The notes under the pieces are model-generated. The model was not told the DNA's origin and did no database searches. It saw nothing but the letters and a program-made list of their open reading frames with translations. The position numbers and the translations under genes are program-made. A stretch of DNA of 64,000 nucleotides. Origin: Pseudorhodoferax sp. Leaf267. Its GTDB lineage: Bacteria; Pseudomonadota; Gammaproteobacteria; Burkholderiales; Burkholderiaceae_C. This document shows, one piece after another, positions 1 to 9,114 of the stretch. Positions within the stretch are counted from its first letter, which is position 1. Each line of letters begins with the position of its first letter. The stretch lies in the NCBI RefSeq assembly GCF_001422405.1, contig NZ_LMMV01000001.1:839721-903720 (forward strand). Direction: 5' to 3'.

Positions 1-309
1 GAGGCCAGGAGGAGGCTGCGATTGATCATGGAGTTGCTCGGTTGTTGTGGGAGCCTTCATTGTGGAAATGGCCCATGAAGCGCCCCACGCCGCGCTGCGA
101 AGAGTTGTGAAGCGATTGCAAGCGTGCGCCACAAGTCGCAGGGCGACGTTGCGGGTGTGAGCGATCGTGCGGCAGCGCGCGGCCTCTTCCTACGGTTCCA
201 CGTGGGCAGGGACGACGACTCAACGCCGCAGCCTGCACCACCATGAAGTGGACGGGCCCAACGGGAGAGATCCCTGGGGCGATCTCAACACCATGCAAGG
301 AGCATCACC
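1..309. other. No convincing gene; leader of the glycine-zipper gene
   Basis: Short open frames exist on both strands here, but none has a ribosome binding site, recognisable product or codon pattern like the neighbours. The last bases hold an AAGGAG-like Shine-Dalgarno sequence directly upstream of the ATG at 310. I see no terminator, tRNA or repeat. Sequence further left is outside the window, so a truncated upstream gene cannot be ruled out. Confidence 0.5.
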
Positions 310-1260
310 ATGGCAGCAGCAGAAGAACGGCACCAGAACCTCGATCCGATCACCGATGCACCCGGTGCACACCCCGTAGGGACGGGCGTCGGCGCGGCAG
401 GCGGTGGCATGGCAGGAGCAGCCATCGGCGCCGTGGGTGGCCCGGTCGGTGCCGCCGTCGGCCTGGTGGCTGGCGCCGTGGTCGGCGGCCTGACCGGCAA
501 GACCGTGGCCGAGCGCGTGAACCCGACCGCCGAGGAAGCCTACTGGCGCGAGAACTACACGCGTGAGCCCTACTACGAAGCAGGCCGCACCTACGACGAC
601 TACGCCCCCGCCTACGCCTACGGCTGGAGCACGCGCTCAGCCTACACGGGTGGCTTCGATCTGGCGGAAGCCGACCTGGCGCGCGAATGGGAGGGCCGGC
701 GCGGTGCGTCCAGCCTGGACTGGGAGCAGGCGCGACCGGCGACGCGCGCGGCCTGGGACCGGGTCGACACCACTTATGGCGGCGGCGGTGCCTTCGACGC
801 GGAACCCGTGAGCTATGGCGATGCGCTGGATGCGCTGGACGACCTGCTCAAGACGGCGCGCGACGGCGAAAAGGGCTTCAAGGAGTCGGCCGAGCACACG
901 AAGACCAGCACGCTGGCGCAAACCTTCCTGCAGCGCTCACGCGAATGCGCGCGGGCAGCCGAGGAACTGGCGGCTGCGATCACGCAGTTGGGCGGCAAGG
1001 TCAACGACGGCGGCAGTGCCACCGGCGCGCTGCACCGCGGCTGGGTCAGCCTGCGTGGCAGCGTGGGCGCCCTGAGCGATCTGGCCATGCTGGAGGAGTG
1101 CGAGCGCGGCGAAGACACTGCCCTGGCACGCTACCGCAAAGCGCTGAAGCAGGACCTGCCCGCCGACATCCGCGCCATGGTGCAGCGGCAACTGGAAGGC
1201 GCGCAGCGCAACCACGACCAGATCAAGCAGCTGCGGGACGCCGAGCGCGCACGCGCCTGA
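310..1260 (+). CDS. Glycine-zipper / DUF2383 (PA2169-type four-helix bundle) fusion protein
   Basis: A protein of 316 residues with unknown biochemical role. Residues about 22-65 form a Gly/Ala-rich glycine zipper (repeated GxxxG spacing), suited to membrane association or helix packing. Next comes an aromatic stretch rich in Tyr (YWRENYTREPYYE, about 77-110). The C-terminal half (about 165-316) looks like the DUF2383/PA2169 four-helix bundle, a ferritin-like fold common in stress-associated proteins. The start is chosen for its AAGGAG upstream. The stop abuts the stop of the convergent sulfurtransferase gene. In related genomes the zipper and bundle parts are, from memory, often separate proteins, so this looks like a fusion. 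A general stress or envelope role is inference only. Confidence 0.75.
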   Translation: MAAAEERHQNLDPITDAPGAHPVGTGVGAAGGGMAGAAIGAVGGPVGAAVGLVAGAVVGGLTGKTVAERVNPTAEEAYWRENYTREPYYEAGRTYDDYAPAYAYGWSTRSAYTGGFDLAEADLAREWEGRRGASSLDWEQARPATRAAWDRVDTTYGGGGAFDAEPVSYGDALDALDDLLKTARDGEKGFKESAEHTKTSTLAQTFLQRSRECARAAEELAAAITQLGGKVNDGGSATGALHRGWVSLRGSVGALSDLAMLEECERGEDTALARYRKALKQDLPADIRAMVQRQLEGAQRNHDQIKQLRDAERARA

Positions 1261-2157
1261 TCAGCCCCTGGCCACTGGCCGCGTAGGGTCGCTGCACCAG
1301 TCGCTCCAGCTGCCGGCATACAGGCCGGCGCGCGGCAGGCCTGCGATCTCCATCGCCAGCAAGTTCGGCACGGCGCTCACGCCGCTGCCGCACTGGTGCA
1401 CGACGCCGGCTGGGTCGCGGCCAGCCAGTAGCGCATTGAACTCTGCGCGCAACTGGGCAGCCGGCTTGAAAAAGCCGTCGGCGCCCAGGTTCTCGGAGAA
1501 CGGCCGGTTCAGAGCGCCCGGAATGTGGCCCGCCACTGGGTCGAGCGGCTCCGTCTCGCCACGGTATCGTGGCCCGGCGCGTGCATCGAGCACGGTCTGC
1601 TCCAAACCATCCAGGCCTTGCAGCACCTCGCCAGCTGCGACCAGGCGTGCGCCCGGCGGGCCCAGCTCGAAATTGGTTTGAAAATGCGCCGGCTCCTCGC
1701 GGTCCGTGACGGCGCCGCCGGCCGCCTGCCAGGCCTGCAGGCCGCCGTCCAGCACGGCGACTGCTTCATGGCCGGCCCACTTGAGCATCCACCACAGCCG
1801 GCCGCAATAGTTTGCGCCGTTGCGGTCGTACACGATGGCCTGCATGTCGTTGGCAAAGCCAACGCTGGACAGCCAGATCGCGAACTTCTCGCGGTTGGGC
1901 AGGGGGTGGCGGCCACCGGAGGCGGGGGTGTCGGCCTCATGGGCTGTCAGGGTGCCGCCAGCACCGGGCGCACCGTGCTTGGCGCTCAGGTGGCGGTCCA
2001 GGTCGGCATGCACGGCGCCGGGGATGTGCGAGGCCGCGTAGGCCAGGGCGCCGGCTTGCGGGCGCATCAGCTCGAAGCTGCAGTCGAACAGCATGTGGCG
2101 CTGGCCGCTGCGCTGCAGTTCCTGCAGTTGCGGCACCGAGATCAAGGTGGTGTACAT
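1261..2157 (-). CDS. sseA: 3-mercaptopyruvate / thiosulfate sulfurtransferase (two rhodanese domains)
   Basis: A 298-residue protein, the usual length for tandem-rhodanese sulfurtransferases, which transfer sulfane sulfur from 3-mercaptopyruvate or thiosulfate to thiol acceptors or cyanide. The N-terminal rhodanese domain (about 8-150) is inactive-like and ends in LDGGLQAWQAAGG. The C-terminal domain (about 170-298) carries the active-site loop CGSGVSA with the catalytic Cys at 256. That loop resembles the CGSGVT of mercaptopyruvate sulfurtransferases more than the CRKGVT of thiosulfate-specific rhodanese. No signal peptide is seen, so it is probably cytoplasmic. The start is the ATG giving MYTTLISVPQL; the open frame continues far upstream only because GC-rich DNA lacks stops. 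It lies 50 bp downstream of the DMT gene and may be cotranscribed with it. Confidence 0.88.
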   Translation of the reverse strand: MYTTLISVPQLQELQRSGQRHMLFDCSFELMRPQAGALAYAASHIPGAVHADLDRHLSAKHGAPGAGGTLTAHEADTPASGGRHPLPNREKFAIWLSSVGFANDMQAIVYDRNGANYCGRLWWMLKWAGHEAVAVLDGGLQAWQAAGGAVTDREEPAHFQTNFELGPPGARLVAAGEVLQGLDGLEQTVLDARAGPRYRGETEPLDPVAGHIPGALNRPFSENLGADGFFKPAAQLRAEFNALLAGRDPAGVVHQCGSGVSAVPNLLAMEIAGLPRAGLYAGSWSDWCSDPTRPVARG

Positions 2158-2207
2158 GGGCAGTCGGGTGTGGTGGAACGCGCTGCCATTGTGTGCCGGG
2201 CGGCCGC

Positions 2208-3131
2208 TCAATGCTCCTCGGCCGGCGCCTTGGGCACGGCACGCTGGCGCAGCACTGTGGCTGCGATGCCGCTGGCGATGATCAGTGCCATGCCGACCCA
2301 GCCCGCGCCGTCGATGGCATCGCCGAACCACAACACGCTGTACAGGGCCGAGAACACGATGCCCGAGTACTGCAGGTTGGCCGCCACTAGCGTGCCGGCC
2401 TGGGTCTTGGCCCGGGCGTAGGCCCGCGTCATGCACAACTGGCCCAGCGCAGCCAGCACGCCCACGGGCAGGAGCCACAGCGCGTGGCGCCAGTTCCAGG
2501 GCGACACGCCGGTCGCCAGCATCCAGATGCCGCCGAACACGGCCGCACCCAGCGCGAAATAGAACACCGTGCGCGTTTCGGGCTCGCCGATCCGTGACAG
2601 CGCGATCACCTGCAGGTACGCGAAGGCCGCCGTCAGGCCGGACAGCAGGCCCATGATGGCGGCAAAGCCCTGGCTCTGGTTCACGTCGGGCTTGAGGATC
2701 AGCACCACGCCGACGAAGCCGACGACGACCGTCAGCGCCAGCGCGCCTTGTAGCGGCGGAAGCGGCATGCGGCCGTCGCGGCCCGGGATCGGCGCCCAGG
2801 CGAGCAGCGCGCCGCCGACCAGGAAGGTGGCGATCCAGATGCTGCTCATGTAGTTGAGCGTCATGGCCGCGGCCAGCGGCATGTGGGCGATGGCGTAGAA
2901 CCAGGCGCCCAGCGACAGCGTGCCGATGATGCTGCGCCAGGCGTGCATGCCGGGGTAGCGCGTGGCCAGCGGCACACGCTGCTGGCGCGCCAGCGCGGCG
3001 ATGAAGACCATGCCGATGGCGCCGCGCCAGAACACCAGCTCGGCGCTGGAGAACCAGTTCGATGCGATCTTCACGCACACGCCCATGGTGGCGAACAGAA
3101 ACGCGGATGCCACCATCCAGAGGCCTTGCAT
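2208..3131 (-). CDS. DMT-superfamily permease (EamA/RhaT family)
   Basis: A 307-residue inner-membrane protein with about ten hydrophobic helices arranged as two EamA repeats (roughly 5-140 and 150-295). This is the typical size and layout of drug/metabolite transporters that export amino acids or other small metabolites. The short cytoplasmic start and the charged C-terminus (RQRAVPKAPAEEH) fit this family. Substrate cannot be read from sequence. It sits between the Rieske oxygenase gene upstream and the sulfurtransferase gene downstream on the same strand. The 86-bp gap to the oxygenase gene could hold a promoter, but none is obvious. Confidence is high for the family and low for any specific substrate. 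Confidence 0.85.
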   Translation of the reverse strand: MQGLWMVASAFLFATMGVCVKIASNWFSSAELVFWRGAIGMVFIAALARQQRVPLATRYPGMHAWRSIIGTLSLGAWFYAIAHMPLAAAMTLNYMSSIWIATFLVGGALLAWAPIPGRDGRMPLPPLQGALALTVVVGFVGVVLILKPDVNQSQGFAAIMGLLSGLTAAFAYLQVIALSRIGEPETRTVFYFALGAAVFGGIWMLATGVSPWNWRHALWLLPVGVLAALGQLCMTRAYARAKTQAGTLVAANLQYSGIVFSALYSVLWFGDAIDGAGWVGMALIIASGIAATVLRQRAVPKAPAEEH

Positions 3132-3217
3132 GGTGTCTTCCTTGAGAAATCTGTTGTCGATGGCGCGCAGCCGGCCGCGCGGGCCGCAGGCGCCGGTTCA
3201 GGCGCAGTTGGCGAGGT

Positions 3218-4369
3218 TCAGGCGGCGAGGTTGCCCTGCAGCTGGCGCCGGTACCACTCGTGGAAGTGCTGCATGCCGTCTTCCATCGGGCTCTGGTAGG
3301 GGCCGACCTCGTTGTCGCCGCGCGCCAGCAGGGCCTTGCGGCCCGCGTCCATGCGCAATGCGATCTCGTCGTCTTCGACGCAGGTTTCCATGTAGGCGGC
3401 CTGCTGCGACTCGACGAACTCGCGCTCGAAGGCGGCGATCTCCTCGGGGTAGTAGAACTCCACCGTGTTCAGTGTCTTTTGCGGCGAGATCGGATGCAGC
3501 GTGGACACGGTCAGCACATGCGGATACCACTCGACCATCACGGTCGGGTAGTAGGTCAGCCAGATCGCCCCATGGCGCGGCGGCTGGCCGTCCCGGTAGG
3601 CCAGCAGCGCCTGCTGCCAGCGCTGGTAGGCGGGGCTGCCGGCCTTGCCCAGGCGGTTGGCCACCCCCACGGTCTGCACCGAGTGGTGGTCGCCGAACTC
3701 CCAGCGCAGGTCGTCGCAGCTCACGAAGCCGCCCAGGCCGGGGTGGAACGGGCCGACGTGGTAGTCCTCCAGGTAGACCTCGATGAACGTCTTCCAGTTG
3801 TAGTCGCACTCGTGCAGCTCGACGCGGTCGAACACGTAGCCGTCGAAGTCCAGGTCGGCGCGCGGCCCCAGGCGGGCCAGCTCGGCCGCGACGCGGCCCG
3901 CGGGGGCGCCCTCGAACAGCAGGCCGTTCCAGTTCTGCAGCGGGTAGTTGTGCAGGTTCAGGCAGGGGTCCTGCGCGAAATGTGGCGCGCCCAGTAGCGT
4001 GCCCGCCGGGTTGCCGTGGCCGCCGCTGTAGGTCCAGCGGTGCAATGGGCAGACGATGTTGCCGCCCGCGCTGCCGCTCTGCGTCTGCTGCAGCGAGCCG
4101 CGGCCCTTCAGGATCAGCGCCTGGCGGTGCCGGCACACGTTGGAGACGAGTTCGACGCCGCCTGGCGTGCGCACGAGTGCGCGGCCCTCCCGTTCTTGCG
4201 GCAGCGCGTGGTAGTCGCCCACATGGGGCACCAGGAGTTCATGCCCCACGTAGCGGGGCCCGCGCTGGAAGATGGTGTCCATCTCACGACGAAACAGGGC
4301 TTCGTCGAAATAGCTGGAAACGGGGAGTTGGCTTGTGGCCTGCTGAAATTGAAGACTTAAATCAGACAT
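3218..4369 (-). CDS. Rieske non-haem iron aromatic ring-hydroxylating oxygenase, alpha subunit type
   Basis: A 383-residue oxygenase. The Rieske [2Fe-2S] ligands are visible as Cys79/His81 (CRHR) and Cys107/His110 (CPLH). The catalytic domain follows from about residue 150, with the mononuclear-iron facial-triad histidines in DYHVGPFHP (His204 and His209). Such enzymes use electrons from a reductase to hydroxylate or demethylate aromatic or quaternary-amine substrates. No reductase or beta subunit is encoded nearby, so a partner must come from elsewhere. It is divergent from xseB-ispA-dxs. From memory, this arrangement recurs in Comamonadaceae, but a functional link to isoprenoid synthesis is unproven. 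Substrate unknown. Confidence 0.88.
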   Translation of the reverse strand: MSDLSLQFQQATSQLPVSSYFDEALFRREMDTIFQRGPRYVGHELLVPHVGDYHALPQEREGRALVRTPGGVELVSNVCRHRQALILKGRGSLQQTQSGSAGGNIVCPLHRWTYSGGHGNPAGTLLGAPHFAQDPCLNLHNYPLQNWNGLLFEGAPAGRVAAELARLGPRADLDFDGYVFDRVELHECDYNWKTFIEVYLEDYHVGPFHPGLGGFVSCDDLRWEFGDHHSVQTVGVANRLGKAGSPAYQRWQQALLAYRDGQPPRHGAIWLTYYPTVMVEWYPHVLTVSTLHPISPQKTLNTVEFYYPEEIAAFEREFVESQQAAYMETCVEDDEIALRMDAGRKALLARGDNEVGPYQSPMEDGMQHFHEWYRRQLQGNLAA

Positions 4370-4625
4370 GCATGTCCTGACCTAGAGACTCCCCCTATGA
4401 AGGGGCAGGGTAGGCGCCTGTTCCTCAGGGCGCCATGGCGGCCGTTGGTATGCGCGGGAAGGGTGAACCGGCGGTGCCGCCGAGGCTCCTTTCGAAAGCG
4501 TTGCCGCTTGCAGGAAAAAGGGAGGCGCGATTGTAGCCGCGGGGCATGGCCGTCCGCGGCGCAGGGAAACGTTTGGCGACGCGCCTAAAATCGCGCGCTT
4601 CGCCATCCGATTGCACCGCTTGCCC
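4370..4625. other. Divergent intergenic region between the Rieske oxygenase gene and xseB
   Basis: About 255 bp without a convincing gene. It contains a short hairpin, CCCCT/AGGGG around ATGA, near 4391-4405. There is also a CCTAAAAT sequence at 4584-4591 that looks like a -10 element for xseB, although no good -35 hexamer lies 16-18 bp upstream. The region presumably carries both divergent promoters. I see no larger repeat or operator. Confidence 0.35.
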
Positions 4626-4880
4626 ATGCCCAAGGCTTCCGCCTCGTCCACCCCTTTAGCGCCCGCGCCCAATGCACCGGCCAGCTACGAGGCAGCCCTG
4701 CAGGAACTCGAGGCCCTGGTGGGCCAGATGGAGTCTGGCCAGATGCCGCTCGACGGCCTCATGACGGGCTACCAGCGCGGCGCCGAGCTGCTGCAGTTCT
4801 GCCGCGGCAAGCTCGACGCGGTCGAGGAGCAGATCCGCGTGCTGGACCAGGGCGTGGCCAAGCCATGGAGCGGCGAATGA
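4626..4880 (+). CDS. xseB: Exodeoxyribonuclease VII small subunit
   Basis: An 84-residue protein matching the size and sequence pattern of XseB, the small subunit that binds several copies of XseA to form exonuclease VII, a single-strand-specific nuclease in repair. The conserved core runs from [18 protein letters not shown] (about residue 20) through GELL-like [21 protein letters not shown], a two-helix coiled-coil. The N-terminal 18 residues are a flexible Ala/Pro-rich extension. I chose the ATG at 4626; an in-frame TTG at 4611 would add five residues. Its stop overlaps the ispA start in an ATGA, so the two are translationally coupled. xseA is not in the window. Confidence 0.9.
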   Translation: MPKASASSTPLAPAPNAPASYEAALQELEALVGQMESGQMPLDGLMTGYQRGAELLQFCRGKLDAVEEQIRVLDQGVAKPWSGE

Positions 4881-5860
4881 GTGCCCGGTTCGATCTGTCG
4901 GCCTGGAGCACCGAGGCGCTGGAGCGTGTGGAGCGCGCGCTTTCGGGTTGGGTGGCGCCCGAGCAGGCAGCCGCGCCGGAGGCAGACAGCGGCTGGGCCG
5001 TGCTCGGCCACGAGGCACCGGCCGCGCTGCGCGAAGCCATGCGCTATGCCGTGCTGGATGGCGGCAAGCGGCTGCGCCCGCTGCTGGTGCTGGCCGCACG
5101 CCAGGCCATCGCCACGGGCGAGTCGCCTTCCGTGACCGCCGCGCTGGACGATGCTGCATTGCGCGCGGCCTGCGCAGCCGAACTGATCCATGCCTATTCG
5201 CTCGTGCACGACGACATGCCGTGCATGGACAACGACGTGCTGCGCCGCGGCAAGCCCACTGTCCATGTGCGCTTCGGCGAGGCCCAGGCCCTTTTGGCCG
5301 GCGACGCGCTGCAGGCGCTGGCTTTCGAGTTGATCACGAGCGAGCAGTCGGGCGCGCCAGCCACCGTGCAATCGTCGCTGTGCCGCCAGCTGGCACGTGC
5401 GGCGGGCTACGACGGCATGGCCGGCGGACAGGCCATCGACCTGGCCAGCATCGGCCTGGCGCTGTCCGAGGAGCAGCTGCGCGGCATGCACCGGCTCAAG
5501 ACCGGCGCGTTGCTGTGCGGCAGCGTGATGATGGGCGCGACCTGCCGCGATCCCGCGCGTGCCTGCAGCAACGCCGTGTTGCAGGGCCTGGCGGGCTATG
5601 GCGCCGCGCTGGGCCTGGCCTTCCAGGTCGTGGACGACATCCTCGATGTCACGGCCGACTCGGCCACCCTGGGCAAGACTGCGGGCAAGGATGCCGCGCA
5701 GGACAAGCCCACCTATGTATCGGTGCTGGGCCTGGCGCGTTCGCAGGCCTACGCGCAGGAATTGCTGGCGCAGGCCCTCGCTGCGCTGGACAGCACCGAT
5801 CTGCCCGATACCCGGGCCTTGCGTGCGCTGGCGGACATGGTCGTGAACCGATCGAGCTGA
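4877..5860 (+). CDS. ispA: Farnesyl/geranyl diphosphate synthase (polyprenyl synthetase)
   Basis: A 327-residue short-chain trans-prenyltransferase condensing isopentenyl diphosphate with DMAPP/GPP to give farnesyl diphosphate. The first Asp-rich motif is [10 protein letters not shown] (Asp112, Asp113, Asp118) and the second is VVDDILD near residue 253. Both bind the Mg-diphosphate substrate. GGKRLRP near 62-68 is the family's diphosphate-binding segment. The start is the ATG at 4877 that overlaps the xseB stop (ATGA); an in-frame ATG at 4865 is less likely. dxs follows 29 bp downstream, so the operon joins the first step of the MEP pathway to prenyl chain elongation. The product is cytosolic. 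Confidence 0.95.
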   Translation: MSARFDLSAWSTEALERVERALSGWVAPEQAAAPEADSGWAVLGHEAPAALREAMRYAVLDGGKRLRPLLVLAARQAIATGESPSVTAALDDAALRAACAAELIHAYSLVHDDMPCMDNDVLRRGKPTVHVRFGEAQALLAGDALQALAFELITSEQSGAPATVQSSLCRQLARAAGYDGMAGGQAIDLASIGLALSEEQLRGMHRLKTGALLCGSVMMGATCRDPARACSNAVLQGLAGYGAALGLAFQVVDDILDVTADSATLGKTAGKDAAQDKPTYVSVLGLARSQAYAQELLAQALAALDSTDLPDTRALRALADMVVNRSS

Positions 5861-5889
5861 GCCGCAGCGCACTACGGAGAAGAGATTTC

Positions 5890-7812
5890 ATGGCGACATC
5901 GAACGCATCGGCCTACCCGCTGCTGGACAGCATCAACGATCCCGCGGACCTGCGCCGCCTGGCCCGGGCCGACCTCAAGCCCCTGGCCGACCAGCTGCGG
6001 GCCTACGTGCTCGACAGCGTGTCGCAGACCGGCGGCCACCTGAGCTCCAACCTGGGCACGGTGGAGCTGACCGTGGCGCTGCACTACGTGTTCAACACGC
6101 CGGACGACCGCCTCGTCTGGGACGTGGGCCACCAGACCTACCCGCACAAGATCCTGACGGGCCGGCGCGACCGCATGGGCAGCCTGCGCCAGCTCGGCGG
6201 GCTGTCGGGCTTCCCGATGCGCTCGGAGAGCCGCTACGACACCTTCGGCACCGCGCACTCGTCGACCTCGATCTCGGCCGCGCTGGGCATGGCCATGGCC
6301 GCCAAGCAGCTCGGCGAGGACCGCCGCTCGGTGGCCATCATCGGCGACGGCGCGCTGTCGGCCGGCATGGCCTTCGAGGCGCTGAACAACGCCGGCGTGT
6401 GCGACTGCAACCTGCTCGTCATCCTGAACGACAACGACATGAGCATCAGCCCGCCCGTGGGCGCGCTGAACCGCTATCTGGCGCAGCTCATGAGCGGGCA
6501 TTTCTACGCCGCCGCCAAGAACGTCGGCAAGCAGGTGCTCAAGGCTGCGCCGCCGCTGTTCGAGCTCGCCAAGCGGCTGGAGCAACATGCCAAGGGCATG
6601 GTCGTGCCGGCCACGCTGTTCGAGCAGTTCGGCTTCAACTACATCGGCCCGATCGATGGCCACGACCTGGAGTCGCTGATCCCCACGCTGGAGAACATCC
6701 GACAGCTCGAAGGCCCGCAGTTCCTGCATGTGGTGACCAAGAAAGGGCAAGGCTACAAGCTGGCCGAGGCCGACCCCGTGGCCTACCACGGGCCCGGCAA
6801 GTTCGACCCGCGCGTGGGCCTGACCAAGCCCGCGACACCCGGCAAGCCGACCTTCACGCAGGTGTTCGGCCAGTGGCTGTGCGACATGGCCGAGCGTGAC
6901 CCGCGCCTGGTGGGCATCACGCCGGCCATGCGCGAGGGCTCGGGCCTGGTGGAGTTCGAAAAGCGCTTTCCCAAGCGCTACTACGACGTGGGCATCGCCG
7001 AGCAGCATGCCGTGACCTTCGCCGCGGGCCTGGCCTGCGAAGGGCTCAAGCCCGTGGTCGCGATCTACTCGACCTTCCTGCAGCGCGCCTACGACCAGCT
7101 GATCCATGACGTGGCGCTGCAAAAGCTGCCCGTGGTGTTCGCGATCGACCGCGCGGGCCTGGTCGGTGCCGACGGCGCCACGCACGCTGGCGCCTACGAC
7201 ATTCCGTTCCTGCGCTGCGTCCCGAACATGGGCATTGCCTGCCCGGCCGACGAGGGCGAGTGCCGCGCACTGCTGTCCACGGCCTACGAGCAGGACCACC
7301 CCGTGGCCGTGCGCTACCCGCGTGGCGCCGGCGCGGGCGTGGTGCCCGCGGCCTCGCTGCAGTCGCTGCCCTATGGCAAGGGCGAGGTGCGGCGCATGGC
7401 CAAGGCCGGCCCGGGCCGGCGCATCGCGATCCTCGCGTTCGGCACGCTGCTGTACCCGGCACTGGCCGCTGCGGAAAAGCTCAACGCCACGGTGGCCAAC
7501 ATGCGCTGGGCCAAGCCTGTGGACCAGGAGCTGCTGCTGCAGCTGGCCGCCGACCACGACGCGCTGGTCACGTTGGAAGAGGGCGCCATCATGGGCGGCG
7601 CCGGCAGTGCCGTGGCCGAGGCGCTCAACGCGGCCGGCGTGGTCAAGCCTGTGCTGCAACTGGGCCTGCCGGACCGCTTCATCGAGCACGGCGACCCGGC
7701 CAAGCTCATCGCGCTGCAGGGCCTGGATGCGGACGGCATCGAGCGCGCCATCGTGGAGCGTTTTCCCGCGCTCGTCGAGCAGGCGCAGGCCGCGCTGAAA
7801 CTCGTCGCCTGA
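5890..7812 (+). CDS. dxs: 1-deoxy-D-xylulose-5-phosphate synthase
   Basis: A 640-residue thiamine-diphosphate enzyme that condenses pyruvate and glyceraldehyde-3-phosphate to DXP, the entry step of the MEP isoprenoid pathway. Length and motifs are canonical. [18 protein letters not shown] leads into NDNDMSIS, the ThDP/Mg-binding motif (about 155-190). The pyrimidine-binding domain contains [15 protein letters not shown] near residue 368, and the C-terminal transketolase domain follows. The start at 5890 has GGAGAAG eight bases upstream; the longer open frame that runs from inside ispA is not real. It is the third gene of xseB-ispA-dxs, followed by two hairpins, one with a T-tract. Confidence 0.97.
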   Translation: MATSNASAYPLLDSINDPADLRRLARADLKPLADQLRAYVLDSVSQTGGHLSSNLGTVELTVALHYVFNTPDDRLVWDVGHQTYPHKILTGRRDRMGSLRQLGGLSGFPMRSESRYDTFGTAHSSTSISAALGMAMAAKQLGEDRRSVAIIGDGALSAGMAFEALNNAGVCDCNLLVILNDNDMSISPPVGALNRYLAQLMSGHFYAAAKNVGKQVLKAAPPLFELAKRLEQHAKGMVVPATLFEQFGFNYIGPIDGHDLESLIPTLENIRQLEGPQFLHVVTKKGQGYKLAEADPVAYHGPGKFDPRVGLTKPATPGKPTFTQVFGQWLCDMAERDPRLVGITPAMREGSGLVEFEKRFPKRYYDVGIAEQHAVTFAAGLACEGLKPVVAIYSTFLQRAYDQLIHDVALQKLPVVFAIDRAGLVGADGATHAGAYDIPFLRCVPNMGIACPADEGECRALLSTAYEQDHPVAVRYPRGAGAGVVPAASLQSLPYGKGEVRRMAKAGPGRRIAILAFGTLLYPALAAAEKLNATVANMRWAKPVDQELLLQLAADHDALVTLEEGAIMGGAGSAVAEALNAAGVVKPVLQLGLPDRFIEHGDPAKLIALQGLDADGIERAIVERFPALVEQAQAALKLVA

Positions 7813-7829
7813 CCCTGCGCTACGCAGGG
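7813..7829 (+). other. Small hairpin just after dxs
   Basis: A perfect 7-bp stem, CCCTGCG/CGCAGGG, with a CTA loop begins at the base after the dxs stop codon. It has no T-run, so it is unlikely to terminate alone. It could protect the 3' end of the xseB-ispA-dxs message. Confidence 0.4.
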
Positions 7830-7896
7830 TTGCGCAGGGGTAAACCCGGGCGGATCGCCCGACACCGCTTCTTACAATCCGGCGCTGACTTCGGTC

Positions 7897-7927
7897 CCCG
7901 TTTCTCCAAAAGGGAAGCGGGTTTTTT
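7897..7927 (+). terminator. Intrinsic terminator/attenuator between dxs and dctP
   Basis: The stem CCCGTTTC-TCC pairs with GGGAAGCGGG around an AAAA loop (one bulged U, one G-U pair) and is followed directly by TTTTTT. This is a good Rho-independent terminator for dxs. It ends only about 24 bases before the dctP ATG at 7952, so any dctP promoter upstream of it would place the hairpin in the dctP leader. Confidence 0.7.
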
Positions 7928-7951
7928 ATTAGATCTTCGGAGAGTTTTTCA

Positions 7952-9034
7952 ATGGATCGTCGTTCCGTTATCAAGAATGCAGGCATTGCGGGTGTGCTGG
8001 CTGCCGGCATCGCGCCGGCCGTGCACGCGCAGGCAGCCGTGCGCTGGCGCCTGGCCTCCAGTTTCCCCCGTTCGCTGGACACCATCTTCGGCAGTGCCGA
8101 AATGCTGTCCAAGACCGTCAAGGCCCTGTCCGGCGGCAAGTTCGAGATTTCGGTGCATCCGGCCGGCGAGCTCATGCCCGCCTTCGGTGTGGTCGACGCA
8201 CTGCAGGGCGACAACATCGACATGGCCCAGACCGCAGCCTACTACTTCACCGGCAAGGACCCGATCTTCGCGTTCAGCTGCGCCGTGCCCTTCGGCTTGA
8301 CCACGCGCCAGAACACGTCGTGGAAGGACCACGGCAACGGCCGCAAGCTCCTGGACGCCTTCTTCGCGCAGTACAACTTCAAGACGGCCAGCGCCGGCAA
8401 CACCGGCACGCAGATGGGCGGCTGGTACCGCAAGGAAATCAAGACCGTGGCCGACCTCAAGGGCCTGAAGATGCGCATGGGCGGCGGCGTGTTCGGCGAA
8501 GGCATGGCCAAGCTGGGGGTGGTGGCGCAGAACATGCCGGCCGGCGATGTCTACCAGGCGCTGGAGAAAGGCACGCTCGATGCGGCCGAGTTCGTCGGTC
8601 CCTACGACGATGCCAAGCTGGGCTTCAACAAGGTCGCCCCGTACTACTACTACCCCGGCTGGTGGGAAGGCGGCGCCGACCTGGAGTTCTTCATCAACTT
8701 GAAGAAGTTCAACGCGCTATCGGACGAGAACAAGGCCATCCTGAACGCGGCCATGGCCGTTGCGGCCACCGACATGACGGCCAAGTACGACGCCTTCAAC
8801 CCCGTCGCGATCAAGAAGCTGGTGGCCGAGGGCACCAAGCTCGTGGCTTTCCCCAAGGCCGTGATCGATGCCGGCTTCAAGGCCTGCATGGAGGTGTTCG
8901 CCGAGCACGAAGCCAAGTCGGCCGACTTCAAGAAGATCCACCAGGACATGCGCGCATTCCAGCGCGACCAGATCCTGTGGAACCGCTTCTCCGAATTCCC
9001 GTTCAACCAGTACATGAACGGCGTGAAGATCTGA
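7952..9034 (+). CDS. TRAP transporter substrate-binding protein, DctP family (TakP/monocarboxylate-like)
   Basis: A 360-residue periplasmic solute-binding protein. The N-terminus MDRRSVIKNAGIAGVLAAGIAPAVHA looks like a Tat-type or Sec signal with cleavage after AHA (about residue 26). The mature part has the DctP fold. The segment around GGWYRKEIKTVADLKGLKMRMGG holds the Arg that binds a substrate carboxylate in this family. Similarity to TakP/lactate-type TRAP proteins suggests a 2-oxo or hydroxy monocarboxylate, but the ligand is not certain. GGAGAG lies upstream of the ATG. The matching permease genes lie just downstream on the opposite strand, so the three parts are not in one operon. Confidence 0.9.
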   Translation: MDRRSVIKNAGIAGVLAAGIAPAVHAQAAVRWRLASSFPRSLDTIFGSAEMLSKTVKALSGGKFEISVHPAGELMPAFGVVDALQGDNIDMAQTAAYYFTGKDPIFAFSCAVPFGLTTRQNTSWKDHGNGRKLLDAFFAQYNFKTASAGNTGTQMGGWYRKEIKTVADLKGLKMRMGGGVFGEGMAKLGVVAQNMPAGDVYQALEKGTLDAAEFVGPYDDAKLGFNKVAPYYYYPGWWEGGADLEFFINLKKFNALSDENKAILNAAMAVAATDMTAKYDAFNPVAIKKLVAEGTKLVAFPKAVIDAGFKACMEVFAEHEAKSADFKKIHQDMRAFQRDQILWNRFSEFPFNQYMNGVKI

Positions 9035-9052
9035 ACTTCAGGCACCCATGAG

Positions 9053-9077
9053 AAAGCCGCGCACTGCGCGGCTTTTT
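9053..9077 (+). terminator. Strong intrinsic terminator after dctP, probably bidirectional
   Basis: A perfect 10-bp stem, AAAGCCGCGC/GCGCGGCTTT, with an ACT loop and further Ts on the + strand. It lies between the convergent dctP and dctM genes. The A-rich left arm gives Ts on the other strand, so it may serve both transcripts. Confidence 0.88.
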
Positions 9078-9114
9078 CGTTGGTGCCGGCGCCGCATGGC
9101 GCCGGTGCCGAGGG

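Noticed and set aside
4948..5889. N-terminal extension of dxs into ispA
   Set aside because: The extension is Arg/Gly-rich out-of-frame ispA sequence; the real start at 5890 has a Shine-Dalgarno and matches the usual DXS length.
5872..8223. A 783-codon minus-strand frame opposite dxs
   Set aside because: It is low-complexity and lies wholly opposite the well-supported dxs and dctP genes.
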